Source: Pantoea sp. alder81
GTDB taxonomy: Bacteria > Pseudomonadota > Gammaproteobacteria > Enterobacterales > Enterobacteriaceae
Reading direction: 5' to 3'
DNA length: 64,000 nucleotides
Assembly (NCBI RefSeq): GCF_020179835.1
Contig: NZ_JAIUDA010000002.1
Span: 1-64,000 of the forward strand
The notes beneath the pieces were generated by a model. That model had not been told where the DNA came from, did not search any database, and saw only the letters and a program-made list of their open reading frames with translations. This document shows, piece by piece, positions 23,666 to 32,337 of this stretch. Every line of letters begins with the position of its first letter. Position 1 is the stretch's first letter. Position numbers and translations under genes: made by a program.

Positions 23666-24859
23666 ATGCCAGTAATGAACCCGAAATTAGCCTCAGGCGT
23701 AAATTACTCAATGAATAATATCAGGAATATTATAACATTAATGGGAGGTGTATTTTATCTAATTCCTTTCCATTTACAAGCTTACGAAATACACATAGAT
23801 TACAGTCATAAATCAGAAATAGAAAAGATAAACAAAAACATCAACGAGATTTCGAACAATAAATCCCTGATAGATGGCAATAAGAAACTAATAAGCAATA
23901 ACAATAATTTAATAAAACAAAACAACAATGACATTAGGGAAAACGCATCCAACATCGCCAATAATCTAACGATCACTGACGCAAACGGACATAGAATAAT
24001 GGAGAACCTAAAACTGATTAGCGATACAATTGATCAAGTCAACAAAAACCAACAGAACATATCTTCAAATTTCAATCACACCACTGAAAATCGTCAAATG
24101 ATTGATAAGAATTCCAATAGCATTAGCGACAACCGAAACGCTATAAATTCTAATACTAATAGCATTATTGAAAACCACAAACTCATTGATTCAAATGCAA
24201 TAAACATGACTAAAAATAGAAAAAAAATCAACAACAACATTCTTGATATTAGCAACAATCGTAAACTAATCGACTCCAACACCAACGACATCAATATCAA
24301 TCAAAGAAAGATCGCACATAACAAATTGAATATTGATAAAAACCGCTCCGATATTGACGCCCATTCCAAAACTTTGAAAGAGCATGATAAATCCATTCTT
24401 TCTAATAAAAAGGACGCAGCAATTAATCGTAAAAATATTGTAAGAAATAAGAATAGAATAGAAATGAACACTCATGACATCATCAAAAACAGAGATGATA
24501 TATCACATGCTGATGGGCTAATATTTGACAACACGCAGAGAATAGATGAGCTTAGACATTCTCATCATATATTTGAACAAAAAACAGAAGCAAAATTTGC
24601 GGCTGTGGATAAGCGTATTGGAGAAAACCATCACAAGGCAATGGCGGGAATAAGCTCAGCGATGGCCATGTCTGCAATACCTTTTGTGGAGGGTAGGCGA
24701 TTCAGCCTTGGGCTGGCCGGAGGAACCTATGGCGGTCAGGGTGCAACAGCCATGGGAGTGAAATTAAGAGTCAACCAGCGTTTTAACGCCAGCACATTTG
24801 CCAGCCTGGACACTACAGGCCATATGGGTATGGCAGCGGGTGTTTCATATGGCTGGTAA
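23666..24859 (+). CDS. YadA-type trimeric autotransporter adhesin
   Basis: 397-residue outer membrane adhesin. A signal region (NIITLMGGVFYLIPFHLQAY, residues ~22-41) is followed by a long Asn-rich coiled coil (~50-310) built from heptads of the form I-x2-N (ISNN, IDGN, ISNN, IKQN, IREN, IANN and so on), the N@d layers known from trimeric autotransporter stalks such as SadA. The last ~75 residues (AGISSAMAMSAIPFVEGRRF ... ASLDTTGHMGMAAGVSYGW) are the YadA membrane anchor ending in Trp. There is no distinct globular head, so the stalk itself is probably the exposed part. The gene is strikingly AT-rich against its neighbours. An aggga site precedes the ATG; a start at 23711 is possible. Confidence 0.9.
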   Translation: MPVMNPKLASGVNYSMNNIRNIITLMGGVFYLIPFHLQAYEIHIDYSHKSEIEKINKNINEISNNKSLIDGNKKLISNNNNLIKQNNNDIRENASNIANNLTITDANGHRIMENLKLISDTIDQVNKNQQNISSNFNHTTENRQMIDKNSNSISDNRNAINSNTNSIIENHKLIDSNAINMTKNRKKINNNILDISNNRKLIDSNTNDININQRKIAHNKLNIDKNRSDIDAHSKTLKEHDKSILSNKKDAAINRKNIVRNKNRIEMNTHDIIKNRDDISHADGLIFDNTQRIDELRHSHHIFEQKTEAKFAAVDKRIGENHHKAMAGISSAMAMSAIPFVEGRRFSLGLAGGTYGGQGATAMGVKLRVNQRFNASTFASLDTTGHMGMAAGVSYGW

Positions 24860-24870
24860 CACATGAACAA

Positions 24871-24896
24871 AAGCCCCCTCCCGGGGAAGGGGGCTT
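24871..24896 (+). terminator. Hairpin after the adhesin gene
   Basis: 9-bp stem aagccccct/agggggctt with an 8-base loop, 11 bp after the stop. No long T run follows, but the stem is strong. Confidence 0.6.
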
Positions 24897-25050
24897 CGAC
24901 CTGACCAGCAAAATGAATGATTGAACTGGATTTGAAAAAACCTGTCAGGTAAATTAATTTTATGCAGGTAAGGTTGCGGATCAATATCATTTTTTTATTA
25001 AAAACGCTCCCTTTATTCTGCAACTCTTGTCGCCAGTATAACAATGTGGC

Positions 25051-25308
25051 TCAGTAAGTACGCTTGCGCACTCGATCAACATGTATCAGTTCAATCAGTG
25101 TGATTGCTGGCCGGAGAAGTAACTGCAAGCTCCCGGCAACAAACAGCCAGGTACCGTCTGTCATCATTGACTCATAAAAGAAGAAAATGCTACCCGTTAA
25201 AAACCATAACGCGATGAGCAGGTCATTGAATGCCCCCAGCGCGCGATAACGCCTTTCAATGATGATGTGATCTGGACCTATGTCTATTTCTGCTGCTCGC
25301 TTTAGCAT
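25051..25308 (-). CDS. YrhK-domain membrane protein
   Basis: 85 residues with two hydrophobic segments (GAFNDLLIALWFLTGSIFFF, residues ~29-48, and WLFVAGSLQLLLRPAITLIE, ~56-75), matching the YrhK-like domain of unknown function. The ATG at 25308 has a ggagagg site and lies 13 bp after the SRAP gene; a longer frame reaches back into that gene. The two are very likely co-transcribed. Confidence 0.7.
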   Translation of the reverse strand: MLKRAAEIDIGPDHIIIERRYRALGAFNDLLIALWFLTGSIFFFYESMMTDGTWLFVAGSLQLLLRPAITLIELIHVDRVRKRTY

Positions 25309-25321
25309 CCCCTCTCCGGCG

Positions 25322-25996
25322 TTAGCCTGTTTCAATCTGTCTGATAAGCGTAGCACCCTGATTGTGAACGTTACCGACTCGGGTTGTAACAGGATGCCAG
25401 GTAAATTCCTTTTCTGGCAGAGCGGCATCATGCGCGATTTCCTGCGCTCGCTCAGGCGTGGTTCCTTTGCTTAACCATTCGCATACAGCATCAGCCGTCA
25501 GGACCAGTGGCCGCCTGTCATGGATATCCACCATGCCTTTGTTGCTGGCGGCAGTTACGATGACGAACCCCTCATTTCCATGGTCTTTATCGTAAGGCGC
25601 TTTACCGATGGCGGCGAAGAACAGGGGTTCTTTCTTCTTGTGATAAATCAGGTAGGGCTGTTTCTTTTCCCCGTCCCGTTTCCATTCGTACCAGGCATCA
25701 GCAGGCACAATGGCACGGCCATGGTTCCAGAGCGGTTTGAACATGCGCCCCGTTGCAGCGGTTTCACCGCGGGCGTTGATGAGCGGCTGCTTGTCCCACC
25801 ATTCGGGACCGTAGCCCCAGTAAACCGGATCAAAGTGCAACTCGCCTTCTCTTTCGTTGAGCAGCAATACCTTAGTCCCCGGGGCAACGTTAAACCGCCC
25901 TATCGGCTCCGGATCATAGAGAATTTCCTCAGGCGTCAGCCCAAGGGATTCAAAATACTCGTCTCTGCTGCTGTACTGCGCAAATCGTCCACACAT
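25322..25996 (-). CDS. yedK: SRAP-domain protein YedK (abasic-site DNA crosslinker)
   Basis: 224 residues. The mature N-terminus MCGRFAQ provides the catalytic Cys2; other family residues are present: FNVAPGTKVLLL with the key Asn, INARGETAATGRMF, AIVPADAWYEWK with the active Glu, and VDIHDRRPLVL with the active His. SRAP proteins bind single-stranded DNA and form a thiazolidine bond with abasic sites, as do YedK and HMCES. The ATG at 25996 is chosen because Cys2 must follow the initiator Met, and it has an ggaggt site. Within a prophage it may protect replicating DNA. Confidence 0.93.
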   Translation of the reverse strand: MCGRFAQYSSRDEYFESLGLTPEEILYDPEPIGRFNVAPGTKVLLLNEREGELHFDPVYWGYGPEWWDKQPLINARGETAATGRMFKPLWNHGRAIVPADAWYEWKRDGEKKQPYLIYHKKKEPLFFAAIGKAPYDKDHGNEGFVIVTAASNKGMVDIHDRRPLVLTADAVCEWLSKGTTPERAQEIAHDAALPEKEFTWHPVTTRVGNVHNQGATLIRQIETG

Positions 25997-26293
25997 AAGC
26001 ACCTCCAGTTTTAAGGATAGGCGTTATTGCCTGTGGTAGTGAATACCACAGCAGATTTGCTGATCACTAAGGAGAATGGGCTGGCTGGATATGATGTTTA
26101 CTGCATTAGATATAATCCTAAATTTTCTATTGATATTCAGAACACAACTGACTCATCTTCCTTTACTCATTTCTGAATTTTTTCATTCCGGGGGATAATA
26201 GCGGCCTTTTTGTCCTCCCTTCCCCAAATCACTTTTCCTTAATGCTAGTTGCTGCGGGTAATGGCAAATATCAAAAATCCATTGAGATATCGT

Positions 26294-26509
26294 ATGACTC
26301 AGATCGTATTTAATGAAGAGTGGGTAGTAGAAAAGAAACTCACTGAACGCACCGGGCTTGGAAGCCGTCAGATTGAAAATTATCGTCAGGAGTGTTGGAT
26401 AGAAGGTGTCCATTTCAAACGCGTTTCGCCGAAAGGCAATCATGCGAGTAAGCGCGGGACAACCTGGTACAACTATCCCCGGATTAACAAATTTATTCAG
26501 GATTCATGA
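26294..26509 (+). CDS. xis: Excisionase
   Basis: 71 residues: [20 protein letters not shown] then [20 protein letters not shown], followed by a basic turn and a [13 protein letters not shown] end. This matches winged-helix excisionases of the lambdoid/Rac type, which bend attachment-site DNA and direct integrase to excision. The stop overlaps the integrase start by 4 bp. The ATG at 26294 is used; a longer frame to 26249 has no ribosome binding site. Confidence 0.82.
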   Translation: MTQIVFNEEWVVEKKLTERTGLGSRQIENYRQECWIEGVHFKRVSPKGNHASKRGTTWYNYPRINKFIQDS

Positions 26510-27750
26510 TAATGGCTGCTTTACCTACCGGCGTGGAAATCAGAGGTAAAAGTCTCTGCATCTGGTTTATGTACCGTGGTAAAAGATGCCGGGAGCCTCT
26601 GAAAGGCTGGACGAACACGCCAGCCAATATCAAAAAAGCCGGTAGTCTTCGCGCCATTATTGTCAGTGAAATTAACTTAGGAGAATTCGATTACCACAGA
26701 CGCTTCCCCTCATCGCTTAGAGCGCGCAAGGTCGTTACCACACTCTCGATAAATACGATGGGTGAGCTGTGCGATGCCTGGGTCAGAATTAAAGAAACGG
26801 AACTGACCGCCAACACCATGCGTAAAACCAAATCGCAGCTGAAGACGTTATTGCACATCGTAAATGCTGACACGCCCATATCTGCCATAAGACACAGCGA
26901 CATCCTGAATTACCGCCTTGAACTTCTGAACGGCACAACTTTATACAACCACAATAACCGTTCCAACAGGATCGGCCGCTCCGTGCGTTCGGTAGATAAC
27001 TATATCTCCCTCCTAAATTCGATTCTTCGCTTTGCCTATATCTCGGGTTTCATCAAAAATAAACCATTCGAGGGTATTAAGAAGCTGCAAAAGTCCCGAC
27101 CTAAGCCTGATCCTCTTTCCAGGGCAGAGTTTGATCTGCTGATGCAAAGCGAAACGGGACAAAGCCAGAACATGTGGAAATTCGCCATTTTCTCTGGCGT
27201 TCGCCATGGTGAGCTGGCCGCACTCGCCTGGGAGGATGTAGATTTCGAGAATGGGACGATTCACGTACGCCGCAACCTGACTTCCATGGGGCTTTATGGT
27301 CCGCCCAAAACGCGTGCCGGCATCCGCTTGATAAAGCTTCTGCAACCCGCAATTGATGCGTTAAAGGCACAACGTCCCCTCTCTGAGCATCAACCTAAGA
27401 CTACAATTGTGATCCATCATCGTGAGTATGGTAAGACGGAAAAGCAGAAAGTGCGTTTCGTTTTTATCCCGCGAGTGAAGAACGGAAAGCAAAAACCGGG
27501 ATATTCCTTATCAAGCATTGGCGCGCGCTGGGAAGCCGCTGTAAAACGTGCTGGAATTCGTCGCCGTAATCCGTACCATACGCGACATACTTTTGCCTGC
27601 TGGCTTCTGTCAGCTGGCGCTAACCCGTCATTCATAGCGAATCAGATGGGGCATGAGAACGCGCAGATGGTGTTTGAAATCTACGCGACATGGATTGAAG
27701 AGATGAATGGTGAGCAGGTTGATATGCTTAACAGCAAATTGGTATTTTGA
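26506..27750 (+). CDS. Tyrosine-recombinase integrase (Rac-type)
   Basis: 414 residues. N-terminal arm-binding domain, a core-binding SAM-like domain from ~80 to 180, and a C-terminal catalytic domain with Arg in [12 protein letters not shown] (~227), RHT in [16 protein letters not shown] (Arg ~360), His in QMGHENAQ (~383) and the nucleophile Tyr in FEIYATW (~393). All four are present, so the enzyme looks intact. It overlaps xis and points towards ttcA, matching E. coli Rac intR, which uses an attachment site inside ttcA. Two foreign genes lie between it and that site. Confidence 0.92.
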   Translation: MIMAALPTGVEIRGKSLCIWFMYRGKRCREPLKGWTNTPANIKKAGSLRAIIVSEINLGEFDYHRRFPSSLRARKVVTTLSINTMGELCDAWVRIKETELTANTMRKTKSQLKTLLHIVNADTPISAIRHSDILNYRLELLNGTTLYNHNNRSNRIGRSVRSVDNYISLLNSILRFAYISGFIKNKPFEGIKKLQKSRPKPDPLSRAEFDLLMQSETGQSQNMWKFAIFSGVRHGELAALAWEDVDFENGTIHVRRNLTSMGLYGPPKTRAGIRLIKLLQPAIDALKAQRPLSEHQPKTTIVIHHREYGKTEKQKVRFVFIPRVKNGKQKPGYSLSSIGARWEAAVKRAGIRRRNPYHTRHTFACWLLSAGANPSFIANQMGHENAQMVFEIYATWIEEMNGEQVDMLNSKLVF

Positions 27751-27827
27751 AGCACAGCGCCATTAGAAACTTGAGTAAAAGACTCTATAGTTAAGGCTCG
27801 AAAACTCTTAAAAATCCCAAGTCTTAT

Positions 27828-28886
27828 CTACTCATATTTATTTTTATTTTTTTCAACCAATTGGAGAATGTGCTTTCCTATTGCTTCTGACATTTTTGGC
27901 GGTACAGCATTGCCAATTTGTCTTGCTTTAGATTGCATTCCTCCTACAAATTTATAATGATCAGGAAATGTTTGTAAACACGCAGCTTCACGAACAGTCA
28001 AAGCCCTGTTTTGGTCTGGATGTCCAAAACGCCCATTTGAATAGCTAATACACTTAGTGGTTAATCCGCTTGCCGGTTTGTCCCAACTTAAACGCCCATA
28101 TACATCAGTATGACCTTTGTGCTTCTTATGGCATTCAAGTAATAAATGTGCTGGCCATGACTCCCTCCCACCACCTTCAGGGGTACATTGAATGCGTTGG
28201 AGGTTTTTTTCAGATAGTTTTGCCGCAATATGGTCTTTAATATGAGCGTGACTCTCTCCCGCCCCAATGGGCGGTAGATGGCTAATCCATTCTCTAACTG
28301 TTGAATAAGGATTTTTGCCATCACCATGAGTTTTTTCAGGCAAAGACACCTCATAATCTTTTGCAGCTAATAAAACCAGACGTTCCCTAGTTTGAGGCAC
28401 TCCAAACCAAGAAGCGGGTAGAACCTTATAGTCAAAATTATAACCAAGGTAACTTAGCGTTTTCAGAAAATCATTAAAAGTGCCTTCGCTTTTGTCAAAT
28501 TTTTGCATACCAGGTACATTCTCAACAAAAACGAAATCTGGAACATTTTTTTTGACGAATCGTGCAAACTCTTTCAAGAGGTCTAATCTAGGATCATCAT
28601 TCTTTTTATTAGAGTTTTGTCTTGAGTATGGTTGACATGGTGCACAACCTGAAAAAAGCACTGGACAATTTTCTGCTACTTGCTCTTTAAATCTTGCTAA
28701 TATGTCTTCATCTACACTTCTGATGTCTGCATTAATAAATGTTGAGTTTGGAAAATTTTCACTGAATGAAGCGGCTGCGTCTGCATCAAAATCGAGCCCA
28801 AAAACCACATCAAAACCAGCCTGATGAAAACCTTGACTTGTTCCGCCGCAACCTGAAAAAAAATCGAACACTTTGATTTTATTCAT
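27828..28886 (-). CDS. DNA (cytosine-5) methyltransferase
   Basis: 352 residues. All main C5-methyltransferase motifs are visible: I DFFSGCGGTSQGF (8-20), IV with the catalytic Cys in GCAPCQPYSRQN (Pro83-Cys84-Gln85), VI VENV (121-124), VIII QTRERLVLL (165-173), and X RQIGNAVPPKMSEAI near the C-terminus. The region between VIII and X is short, so the target-recognition part is small and the recognition sequence cannot be told. The ATG at 28886 has a gagga site, 25 bp after the ATPase stop. No separate restriction endonuclease gene is present; the ATPase/TOPRIM partner may play that role. AT-rich. Confidence 0.93.
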   Translation of the reverse strand: MNKIKVFDFFSGCGGTSQGFHQAGFDVVFGLDFDADAAASFSENFPNSTFINADIRSVDEDILARFKEQVAENCPVLFSGCAPCQPYSRQNSNKKNDDPRLDLLKEFARFVKKNVPDFVFVENVPGMQKFDKSEGTFNDFLKTLSYLGYNFDYKVLPASWFGVPQTRERLVLLAAKDYEVSLPEKTHGDGKNPYSTVREWISHLPPIGAGESHAHIKDHIAAKLSEKNLQRIQCTPEGGGRESWPAHLLLECHKKHKGHTDVYGRLSWDKPASGLTTKCISYSNGRFGHPDQNRALTVREAACLQTFPDHYKFVGGMQSKARQIGNAVPPKMSEAIGKHILQLVEKNKNKYE

Positions 28887-28911
28887 TTTATTGTCCTCTG
28901 CACTTCGAAAT

Positions 28912-30747
28912 CTATTCAATAATACCACGGTCTAAAGCTTGTGCCAGCGACTTTCTAATCTGCTTGAAAACCACATGTTCATAATCAATTGTTGTGAGCA
29001 AAATGTTTTGAACAGCAAACACATCTGCGCCTGATATTTCATCTTTTTCTTTACCTATAATTTTCTGGCTTAAGAATTCTATTTTGTTTTTATTGACATC
29101 TTTATCTTCTAAATCCCATTCATTTTCATTGATTATAGATAAATATTGTTGATTTTCACATTCTGATATTAAAAACTCTTCAGGAGTGTTCACAGGTAAA
29201 TAATGAACTTTTTTGAAAGCATATTCCAGCACTGCACGCTGACTCTTTTTAAGCTCGTCTTTATTTACCCCATCCCTGTTTCCACTTGCATTAACTGTAA
29301 GTTCACAGTCAAAATACTGCTTCATTGTTGTTACTAAGTCTCGATCAGAAATCTCTTCAATTTTCTTCGGTTTTAATTTCTTGTTCTTATCACCATCGAG
29401 TAGAAATAAAATATCCTTCCTGTCAACTAAAGAATAAGTCGGCAAATGCTTGCTTAAAATAGTTTCTGCACCACCAGGTATATATATGATGTTGAATGAT
29501 TTCCTTAACCGTTCATCATTCCTTATGGCGCGTTTAACTAATTCTGCCGCAATTTTATCCTCTGTAATTATCGTTCTACATGACAAATCATGGCCAAGTT
29601 CGACAAACGCTTCGTCTGCAGAAATATTTTGTGCAATTTTAGATGTTTCAGTTTTCAAATCATATATAAAAAGCTTGATGGATTCCTTAGGTAAGAAATT
29701 CACTATAGTTGGAGAGTGTGTTGAAATAACAACCTGATGTTTCTTTTCGGAGACTATTTCGAAAATAATTTCCATTGCTCTTTTCTGAGCCCCTGGATGT
29801 AATGACACTTCTGGCTCGTCTAACAAAACAAGGGAATTAGGCTTTGCATTAAAAAGACTGATAATTAGAGAAACCACTGCAAACTCACCACTACCTGCAT
29901 ATGCTTCTGTATAGCTCAGTTGATCTGTGGATAATAAAGCAGTACCACCTCTAGCGCCCCAAAACCGATGCTCCAGGAATCTTATGTTTTGATAATCACG
30001 ACCTAAAACATAAGATACTGCTTCAATCATCTTTGGATTTAAAGTGATATTTCTAACAATTGTTTCTTTATTCCACAACTTTAATGACTTAAGATTTTCA
30101 TCGAAAGCTTTTTTAATATATTTAGACTTCCCTCTTATAAACTCTTGCTTGGTAATTAACTTCCCACTTTTTTTCTTCCGCACCTTATAATCAGAATGAT
30201 ACATGCATCTATCATAAGCACTTAGTTCGGATCTAAAGTCTAGAAATACCAATGGTTTTCTAATTTTATTAAATCTAGTAGCATTGCCCGTTTTCAATGC
30301 AACTTCGGCTTGGCTCTCCATGTCATCACCTACCAACGGCCTGCTCGTCTCCCAATAATCCAAAGTTTGTTTAGTAGCATTTACCCGAGTCTGCAGAATT
30401 TCAACCTCTTTATCAAATTCATTTTTATAACCATATATATATCTAGGTTTTAAAGATGAGCCATCTGTAAGTTGCAATTCAGGAAATACGTCTGTTTCAG
30501 TTGTAAACCAATATCGAGTAATGTTTTTACCATTTGGGCATCCAAACAGCGCTTTGATTACTGAACTTTTGTTGGTTCCATTTTGCCCAACCAATACAGT
30601 TATCGGAAATTGAAAATCAATCCTTGCATTACGTTCTAAATTTTTGAAATAAGGAAATCTGACATGAGTAATAAAGGATTCAAACTCTCCATTAGCAAAG
30701 CTTTTTTTTAATTTTCTTACCATGTCCTTATGATCTTTATCATTCAT
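28912..30747 (-). CDS. OLD-like AAA ATPase with TOPRIM domain
   Basis: 611 residues. The ABC-type ATPase half has a Walker A variant GQNGTNKSS (54-62), signature YAGSGEFAVV (283-292), Walker B LVLLDEPEVSLHPG (306-319) and H-loop ISTHSP (341-346). The C-terminal half has a TOPRIM fold with the acidic residue in TIITEDKIAAELV (Glu396) and DxD in FLLDGDKNKK (451-453), so nuclease activity is likely. This is the layout of OLD proteins and of GajA of the Gabija system, but no UvrD-like helicase follows; a C5 methyltransferase does. The residues between 100 and 280 are unusually long for an ATPase insert. ATG has an aaggat site. Probably the effector of a defence unit. Confidence 0.85.
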   Translation of the reverse strand: MNDKDHKDMVRKLKKSFANGEFESFITHVRFPYFKNLERNARIDFQFPITVLVGQNGTNKSSVIKALFGCPNGKNITRYWFTTETDVFPELQLTDGSSLKPRYIYGYKNEFDKEVEILQTRVNATKQTLDYWETSRPLVGDDMESQAEVALKTGNATRFNKIRKPLVFLDFRSELSAYDRCMYHSDYKVRKKKSGKLITKQEFIRGKSKYIKKAFDENLKSLKLWNKETIVRNITLNPKMIEAVSYVLGRDYQNIRFLEHRFWGARGGTALLSTDQLSYTEAYAGSGEFAVVSLIISLFNAKPNSLVLLDEPEVSLHPGAQKRAMEIIFEIVSEKKHQVVISTHSPTIVNFLPKESIKLFIYDLKTETSKIAQNISADEAFVELGHDLSCRTIITEDKIAAELVKRAIRNDERLRKSFNIIYIPGGAETILSKHLPTYSLVDRKDILFLLDGDKNKKLKPKKIEEISDRDLVTTMKQYFDCELTVNASGNRDGVNKDELKKSQRAVLEYAFKKVHYLPVNTPEEFLISECENQQYLSIINENEWDLEDKDVNKNKIEFLSQKIIGKEKDEISGADVFAVQNILLTTIDYEHVVFKQIRKSLAQALDRGIIE

Positions 30748-31001
30748 ATGTAAATCCTTGATAAGTATTCAAATGAAAAAAATTGAGCAATAAGAATAAT
30801 TGCAGTTAGAATTCCGTTTGTCTGATGAGCGATGATTATTTCATCAATTTGAGAATTGTGCTTCATAAAAGACAATTGACTAGAATTTACTCGAGGTTTA
30901 TCGCTCAGGCAAGATGTCAACATCATGTAATTATGACTGACAACTGTCAAAGTAAAACGTACTATATGTTCAATGATTCGCTTATAGACGCTCATCGCCA
31001 C
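30744..31001 (-). CDS. Short frame upstream of the ATPase gene (doubtful)
   Basis: 85 codons whose stop overlaps the ATPase start (aTGA), the geometry of coupled genes, with one hydrophobic stretch near the C-terminus (GILTAIILIAQFFSF). Ribosome binding is weak (aggtag) and the product resembles nothing known, so it may be chance in an AT-rich promoter region. The stretch 30748-31053 otherwise holds only the presumed promoters of the ATPase and of ttcA. Confidence 0.25.
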   Translation of the reverse strand: MAMSVYKRIIEHIVRFTLTVVSHNYMMLTSCLSDKPRVNSSQLSFMKHNSQIDEIIIAHQTNGILTAIILIAQFFSFEYLSRIYI

Positions 31002-31053
31002 TACCTAGGGCGTGTTGCCCTTTAGGTGCCCCTTAAGCAATGCAAAATCCAAA

Positions 31054-31992
31054 ATGATCGATATAAATCAAGAAGTAACGAAGAAAGAACAATATAACCT
31101 GAACAAGCTTCAGAAGCGTCTGCGTCGTAACGTGGGCGAAGCCATTGCTGATTTCAACATGATTGAAGAAGGCGATCGCATCATGGTTTGCCTGTCAGGT
31201 GGTAAAGACAGCTACACCATGCTGGAAATTTTGCGCAATTTGCAGAAGAGCGCGCCGGTGAACTTCTCACTGGTGGCGGTCAATCTCGACCAGAAACAGC
31301 CAGGATTCCCGGCGCACATTCTGCCCGCGTATCTGGAAGAACAGGGTGTCGAGTATAAGATCGTTGACGAAGATACTTACTCCATCGTTAAAGAGAAGAT
31401 TCCGGAAGGCAAGACCACCTGTTCGCTCTGTTCACGTTTGCGTCGCGGGATTCTTTACCGCACCGCCACCGAATTGGGCTGTACCAAGATTGCGCTGGGC
31501 CATCATCGCGACGATATCCTGCAGACAATGTTTCTGAACATGTTCTACGGCGGCAAAATGAAAGGCATGCCACCGAAATTGATGAGTGATGATGGCAAGC
31601 ATATCGTCATTCGTCCGCTGGCCTATTGTCGCGAAAAAGACATCATTCGCTTTGCCGAAGCGCGTCAGTATCCGATCATTCCGTGCAACCTGTGCGGATC
31701 ACAGCCGAACCTGCAGCGTCAGGTCGTTGCCGATATGCTGCGCGATTGGGATAAACGTTATCCTGGCCGTATTGAAACCATGTTCAGCGCGATGCAGAAC
31801 ATCGTGCCATCGCACATGGCGGACATTAATTTGTTCGACTTTAAAGGCATTCAACACGGTGATGAAGTGGTCGACGGCGGTGATATTGGCTTCGATCGCG
31901 AAACCCTGCCGGTCAAACCCGCTGGCTGGCAGCCGGAAGAAGAGGATGCATCCGCATCAAGCGTGCGCCTGGATGTGCTAGAAATTAAGTAA
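31054..31992 (+). CDS. ttcA: tRNA 2-thiocytidine(32) synthetase TtcA
   Basis: 312 residues, near the 311 of E. coli TtcA. It thiolates cytidine 32 of certain tRNAs using ATP and an Fe-S cluster. The PP-loop [13 protein letters not shown] is at residues ~49-61, and the cysteine pair in CSLCSRLRR (~120-128) plus a third in CNLCGSQ (~212) bind the cluster. The first eight residues (MIDINQEV) differ from E. coli, while the protein matches from [10 protein letters not shown] on; the change point is the Rac-type attachment site. The upstream DNA is prophage-side sequence, so the promoter and start codon are now supplied by it. No strong ribosome binding site is seen. Terminator follows. Confidence 0.96.
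   Translation: MIDINQEVTKKEQYNLNKLQKRLRRNVGEAIADFNMIEEGDRIMVCLSGGKDSYTMLEILRNLQKSAPVNFSLVAVNLDQKQPGFPAHILPAYLEEQGVEYKIVDEDTYSIVKEKIPEGKTTCSLCSRLRRGILYRTATELGCTKIALGHHRDDILQTMFLNMFYGGKMKGMPPKLMSDDGKHIVIRPLAYCREKDIIRFAEARQYPIIPCNLCGSQPNLQRQVVADMLRDWDKRYPGRIETMFSAMQNIVPSHMADINLFDFKGIQHGDEVVDGGDIGFDRETLPVKPAGWQPEEEDASASSVRLDVLEIK
31078..31107. other. Attachment-site core in ttcA (attR or attL)
   Basis: The codons for KKEQYNLNK of ttcA match the place where Rac integrates in E. coli ttcA. Identity to the host gene begins here, while everything to the left is prophage-like. The other end of the element was not found in the window; a copy of this core is expected further left, beyond position 1, or has decayed. 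From memory of the Rac site, not computed. Confidence 0.55.
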
Positions 31993-32010
31993 TCATCAGT
32001 GATTCAAATT

Positions 32011-32042
32011 AAGGCGCAGCGCTTCGGCTCTGCGCCTTTTTT
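32011..32042. terminator. Bidirectional terminator between ttcA and the Pro-rich gene
   Basis: Stem aaggcgcag/ctgcgcctt with a 10-base loop, followed by T run on the plus strand and A-rich/T-run mirror on the minus strand. It serves the convergent ttcA and 32044-32190 genes. Confidence 0.85.
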
Positions 32043-32043
32043 A

Positions 32044-32190
32044 TTACCGATGCGGAGGTGGATCGATAATGGGCGGAAACTCAGGATCGTGTGGAGGATC
32101 CGGTTCCGGAATCGGCTGCGGATGAGGAATCGGCTCTGGAATCGGTGGCGGATCGGTTGGGATAGGTTCGCTGGCAATAAATGCTTGCAT
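32044..32190 (-). CDS. 48-residue proline-rich small protein
   Basis: Starts MQAFIASEPIPTDPPPIPEP and continues with IPHPQPIPEPDPPHDPEF, ending IDPPPHR. An excellent ribosome binding site (aaggag) lies 6 bp before the ATG, and the shared terminator follows the stop. Over a third of residues are proline and it carries many acids. It has no membrane segment. Function unknown; the ordered composition and control signals argue that it is translated. Confidence 0.6.
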   Translation of the reverse strand: MQAFIASEPIPTDPPPIPEPIPHPQPIPEPDPPHDPEFPPIIDPPPHR

Positions 32191-32256
32191 GCCCTGCTCC
32201 TTGTCGCTGAATGTCCTTTAAGCATAGGAAAGGAAAAGCGACCAAGCCAAGCGGGC

Positions 32257-32284
32257 AAAAAAAAAGCCGGCGGATTAGCCGGCG
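32257..32284 (-). terminator. Terminator facing left upstream of the Pro-rich gene
   Basis: gccggc/gccggc hairpin with a 6-base loop; on the minus strand it is followed by nine T. It would end minus-strand transcripts coming from zntB. Confidence 0.7.
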
Positions 32285-32337
32285 TTGTACGAATCAAATG
32301 TGCTATGCAGTAATTCTAAAAAAGGAAGTAAGACAAT

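Noticed and set aside
23870-24560. Asn-codon-rich repeats in the adhesin gene as a possible CRISPR or tandem DNA repeat
   Set aside because: No constant repeat/spacer units; the pattern is an amino acid heptad in a coding frame.
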